DNA from: a virus
Strand: one strand, 5' to 3'
IMG/VR virus record: IMGVR_UViG_3300029910_000005
Span: 1-64,000 of that record
DNA: 64,000 nucleotides
How positions within the stretch are numbered: the stretch's first letter is position 1; each line of letters starts with the position of its first letter. Below, piece after piece: positions 61,693 to 64,000 of the stretch. The translations under genes and the position numbers were made by a program. Under the pieces are notes generated by a model that had not been told where the DNA came from, did no database searches, and worked only from the letters and a program-made list of their open reading frames with translations.

Positions 61693-62229
61693 ACGCTTAA
61701 ATAACGAACACAACCAATGACAATAAATCTCTGTTGCAGACGGTTCCTTAAGCTTCTCCTGAAGACGAAAACGGTACACATTCGCGCGTAAGTTACGAAT
61801 GGCCCCCTCGATTTGGAGATACCGAAATTCCCGACGATAGAGCCACGGATCATGATCCAGAATAACCACCAGAATAGCACAGATCATTCGTTCGTGGAGC
61901 GGAAAGGGACAACTCTTGAGCTTCTCGATCGCATATTCCATGAATCCAGCTGTCATTACTCTCTCTGGGAAGTAACGAGCCACCGTTTTGATGATATGGA
62001 ACACGAATTCTTCTAGTTGAATAGATAAATTACAGGTCAGGAGCTTCATCATGATCGGTATAACACCGAGCGTAACATAGCATCGTCGACCTTCAATCGA
62101 CGAAGACATATTACTGGAGATATCTCGCAAGACGATGTATCGTTCGGCTTCAGTGCTCTTGCCATAATCTCGAAGTTTATCCAGCTGCGCCTTGATCACA
62201 TCCACCGGGGGTACTACTTCGGTGGTCAT
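61687..62229 (-). CDS. Uncharacterised helical (ARM-like) protein
   Basis: 180 aa. Helical throughout, with repeats reminiscent of armadillo helices (VIPIMMKLLTCNLSIQLEEF, ERMICAILVVILDHDPW). Not certain. It overlaps the end of the converging gene by 6 bp. ATG after CACATATATTCTCAAAG in the minus direction. Confidence 0.6.
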   Translation of the reverse strand: MTTEVVPPVDVIKAQLDKLRDYGKSTEAERYIVLRDISSNMSSSIEGRRCYVTLGVIPIMMKLLTCNLSIQLEEFVFHIIKTVARYFPERVMTAGFMEYAIEKLKSCPFPLHERMICAILVVILDHDPWLYRREFRYLQIEGAIRNLRANVYRFRLQEKLKEPSATEIYCHWLCSLFKRS

Positions 62230-62304
62230 CTTTGAGAATATATGTGTGTGTCTCTGTCACCCCCCCTCTCTCTCGAGAGAGAGAGAACCACAAACACACG
62301 GAGG

Positions 62305-62682
62305 ATGTCCATCTTTAAGGTCTTACACAAGGGAGCGTACTGGCGACAGATGACGACTGGGATCTATGGAACCGCAGCTGAGCTCACAGAGGGGAGAATT
62401 CATCTGTCTACCGAACAGCAATTGCCAAATACCATCCAAAAGATCTACGAGCGAGACTATGGTCATTCGAAGAAGGTTGTCGATGATTCTTACTGCTTGA
62501 TCCGCGTGAAGAAGGACCTTATCAAGGAGGGAGGTACGCTGGAATGGCAAGGCAAGGAGGGACAAATTTACCCCCATATTGTTGGTCCGGTGGGTAAAGT
62601 GTTTATCGACGAGAAAGCGATTAGGTGGGTGAAAAAGCTGATCATTGTAGATGGTGGTTTCTTTCTCTTTACGTCTAAGTAA
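62305..62682 (+). CDS. DUF952-family protein (ADP-ribosyltransferase-like fold)
   Basis: 125 aa. The pattern of DUF952 is present along the length: FKVLHKGAYWRQMTTGIYG, EGRIHLSTEQQLPNTIQKIY (GFIHxSTxxQ motif), then YCLIRVKKDLIKEGGTL and QIYPHIVGPVGKVFIDEKAI. DUF952 proteins have an ADP-ribosyltransferase-related fold; a biochemical activity is not established. ATG after AACCACAAACACACGGAGG. Confidence 0.82.
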   Translation: MSIFKVLHKGAYWRQMTTGIYGTAAELTEGRIHLSTEQQLPNTIQKIYERDYGHSKKVVDDSYCLIRVKKDLIKEGGTLEWQGKEGQIYPHIVGPVGKVFIDEKAIRWVKKLIIVDGGFFLFTSK

Positions 62683-63676
62683 TCGTCATCGCAACAACAC
62701 CAGTCACCAACACTTCTCTCTCTTCCATAGCAACACGAAGCACCTCAGCTGCACCGCACATCTTCAACACACTGTCAGGACCAGATTCAGGGATCGTTTC
62801 CTTGGAGTATTTATCCTCACGGATAGCCGCACCATGCTTGAGAAAGAGACGCATCATTGCCATTCCATTGACAGACGGAGTAGGATCAACAACGGTCAGA
62901 ATGTGTCCGTTCGTTTGGCTTTCGTCTGGTACCCAACGTTTAGCACGGAGACAGAGGAACTCGTACACGATATCGTCAATCAGAGCCTCGAGGGGGGTCT
63001 GTCCGTCCTCATTCTCGAACTCGAGATCGATCGGTGTAGCATGCTCCAACAGAAGTGCGAGCATCTGGAGATGTTCTTCGGTGTACTGACCCTTATCCCA
63101 TGACAAGATACAATGCAGAGCGTTACGTTTTTCCGCTTTTTCGTCTAATCCTTCTGGTACAGGGATGGTCAATTTCGCACCATATTGCAACGCTCGTTCG
63201 GTCGACTCAACATCCTTGCGGTCGACACAGCGAAAGAGAGGAGTGTGCATCTTCGGCCCTCCGAAGTTGATGTCCCCCCCGTGGGCAAGTACCCAATTGA
63301 GCAGGGCGGTGTCCTTTTCGCGAATCACATGATGGAGTAAGGTGTACTCTGGATCGCTAAAGGAGGTGTAGATTTGTTGTGGATTCCAGGCGTTGATGTT
63401 CGCTCCAGCCTCGATTAGCTTGAGGGCCCATTTCTCTCCTAATTCCGGATAAAAAGGGCCGGATCCGTTCGTCAAGTGATGAAACAGCGCATAATTCAAC
63501 GTATCGATACCGGGTTGGCAACAATGAATGAGCCATTCTCCGAACTCGATGTAATCACCTGCTTCCGGCAACAATTGACGTTGGATTAACCGCACATGTT
63601 GCACGAAACGTTCCGAGATGTTACCTCTCTCGAACATCAACAAGTTGATCATGAAGCGGTCAAAATTGGTCATCAT
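62675..63676 (-). CDS. Ankyrin-repeat protein without the F-box-like tail
   Basis: 333 aa. Repeats such as LIEAGANINAWNPQQIY, LLNWVLAHGGDINFGGPKMH, TERALQYGAKLTIP, LEDGxxPLEAL and LFLKHGAAIRED. The tail (EVLRVAMEEREVLVTGVVAM) lacks the LPxDLLRxL helix of the clusters, so this is probably a different subfamily. ATG at 63676 beside repeat copy D. Its 3' end overlaps the DUF952 gene by 8 bp. Confidence 0.82.
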   Translation of the reverse strand: MMTNFDRFMINLLMFERGNISERFVQHVRLIQRQLLPEAGDYIEFGEWLIHCCQPGIDTLNYALFHHLTNGSGPFYPELGEKWALKLIEAGANINAWNPQQIYTSFSDPEYTLLHHVIREKDTALLNWVLAHGGDINFGGPKMHTPLFRCVDRKDVESTERALQYGAKLTIPVPEGLDEKAEKRNALHCILSWDKGQYTEEHLQMLALLLEHATPIDLEFENEDGQTPLEALIDDIVYEFLCLRAKRWVPDESQTNGHILTVVDPTPSVNGMAMMRLFLKHGAAIREDKYSKETIPESGPDSVLKMCGAAEVLRVAMEEREVLVTGVVAMTIT

Positions 63677-63718
63677 TCTTTGTTTGTGACTCTCTCTCTC
63701 GAGAGGGGGAGGAAAGTA

Positions 63719-64000
63719 GCTACCACAGCCGAGGCCCAGTGAATCTTGAGGGTAAATGTTGTTTTCAATTTTTCACGAAAAAATGAACTTTTCACTTTTA
63801 AAAATGAAGTTAGAAATCCACAGGATTCACTGGGCCTCGGCTGTGGTAGGTGATGAGTTACTACCGCGGTAGATGAGGGGGTAGAAGAGGTGGGGAAGGA
63901 AATTCTGGAGACAGAGAAAAAAACAGTGAAAAAAGCGTATTTTTCGAAATCCACAGGATTTACTGGGCTTTTTTTTGGTATACCTTGAAAAACACACGGG
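63719..64000. repeat. Inverted-repeat element, copy D (runs off the window)
   Basis: Orientation as copy B. Hairpin 63719-63850 with GCTACCACAGCCGAGG arms, CTACCGCGGTAG at 63861-63872, T/A-rich stretch, CCCAGTAAATCC end and the ACACACGGG boundary at the last bases. The spacer TAACTCATCA between hairpin and palindrome is shared with copy C only. No coding sequence is supported here. Confidence 0.9.

Noticed and set aside
63673-63954. Minus-strand frame within copy D, and matching frames in copies A and B
   Set aside because: They translate only the inverted repeat, and the copies keep DNA but not protein frame.
1-64000. tRNA or rRNA genes and Shine-Dalgarno-type sites
   Set aside because: I found no cloverleaf or rRNA-like stretch by eye, and starts lack consistent purine-rich sites; this is a visual check only.

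Overview
The window looks like an accessory-rich stretch of a large eukaryotic DNA virus. About 72 genes, on both strands, are packed with gaps usually under 60 bp. Many starts are preceded by a short CACA-rich, AT-rich promoter-like string instead of a ribosome binding site. Two genes appear to be cut by spliceosomal introns. The strongest lineage marker is a terminase large subunit of the herpesvirus/mirusvirus type at 18.8-19.9 kb; its ATPase tail and DNA-cleaving nuclease domain are clear, but the exon carrying the Walker A loop is not in the window. This suggests a mirusvirus-like (HK97-type packaging) giant virus of a protist. A nucleocytovirus with an acquired terminase cannot be excluded from 64 kb.

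Layout. 0-5.8 kb: head-to-tail cluster of ankyrin-repeat proteins, then two non-ankyrin paralogs, all with one shared C-terminal motif. 5.8-15.6 kb: surface/adhesion block with a membrane-anchored FG-GAP-like protein (855 aa), a bulb-lectin-like membrane protein and a 2072-aa secreted fibre-like protein with two propellers, Ser/Pro/Thr stalks and six C1q-like domains. 15.7-26.5 kb: mixed block with the terminase 3' exon, a GNAT-like protein, a BT1/MFS-like transporter and a 695-aa candidate cysteine peptidase. 26.5-32.5 kb: segment bounded by an inverted pair of about 285-bp repeats. 33.8-39.3 kb: second ankyrin cluster. 39.35-39.97 kb: a Skp1 homologue with a 55-nt intron. 40-46 kb: small genes and ribonucleotide reductase R2. 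47-63.7 kb: segment bounded by a second inverted repeat pair, with a FAD oxidoreductase, three tandem F-box-like paralogs, a PhyH dioxygenase, a gametolysin-like metallopeptidase, a VWA protein and a DUF952 protein.

How the genes may work together. At least 18 proteins here end in, or contain near the C-terminus, a short hydrophobic LPxDLLRxL/LPxEIVRLV helix motif that resembles an F-box. Poxvirus ankyrin proteins use a similar C-terminal PRANC/F-box to bind Skp1. Here the virus also encodes its own Skp1, directly behind an ankyrin/F-box-like cluster. I propose a virus-encoded SCF-type ubiquitin ligase adaptor system in which ankyrin or other N-terminal domains choose host targets. Its Skp1 needs splicing to gain the C-terminal F-box-binding helices. 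Many remaining genes are orphans and are described without assigned function.
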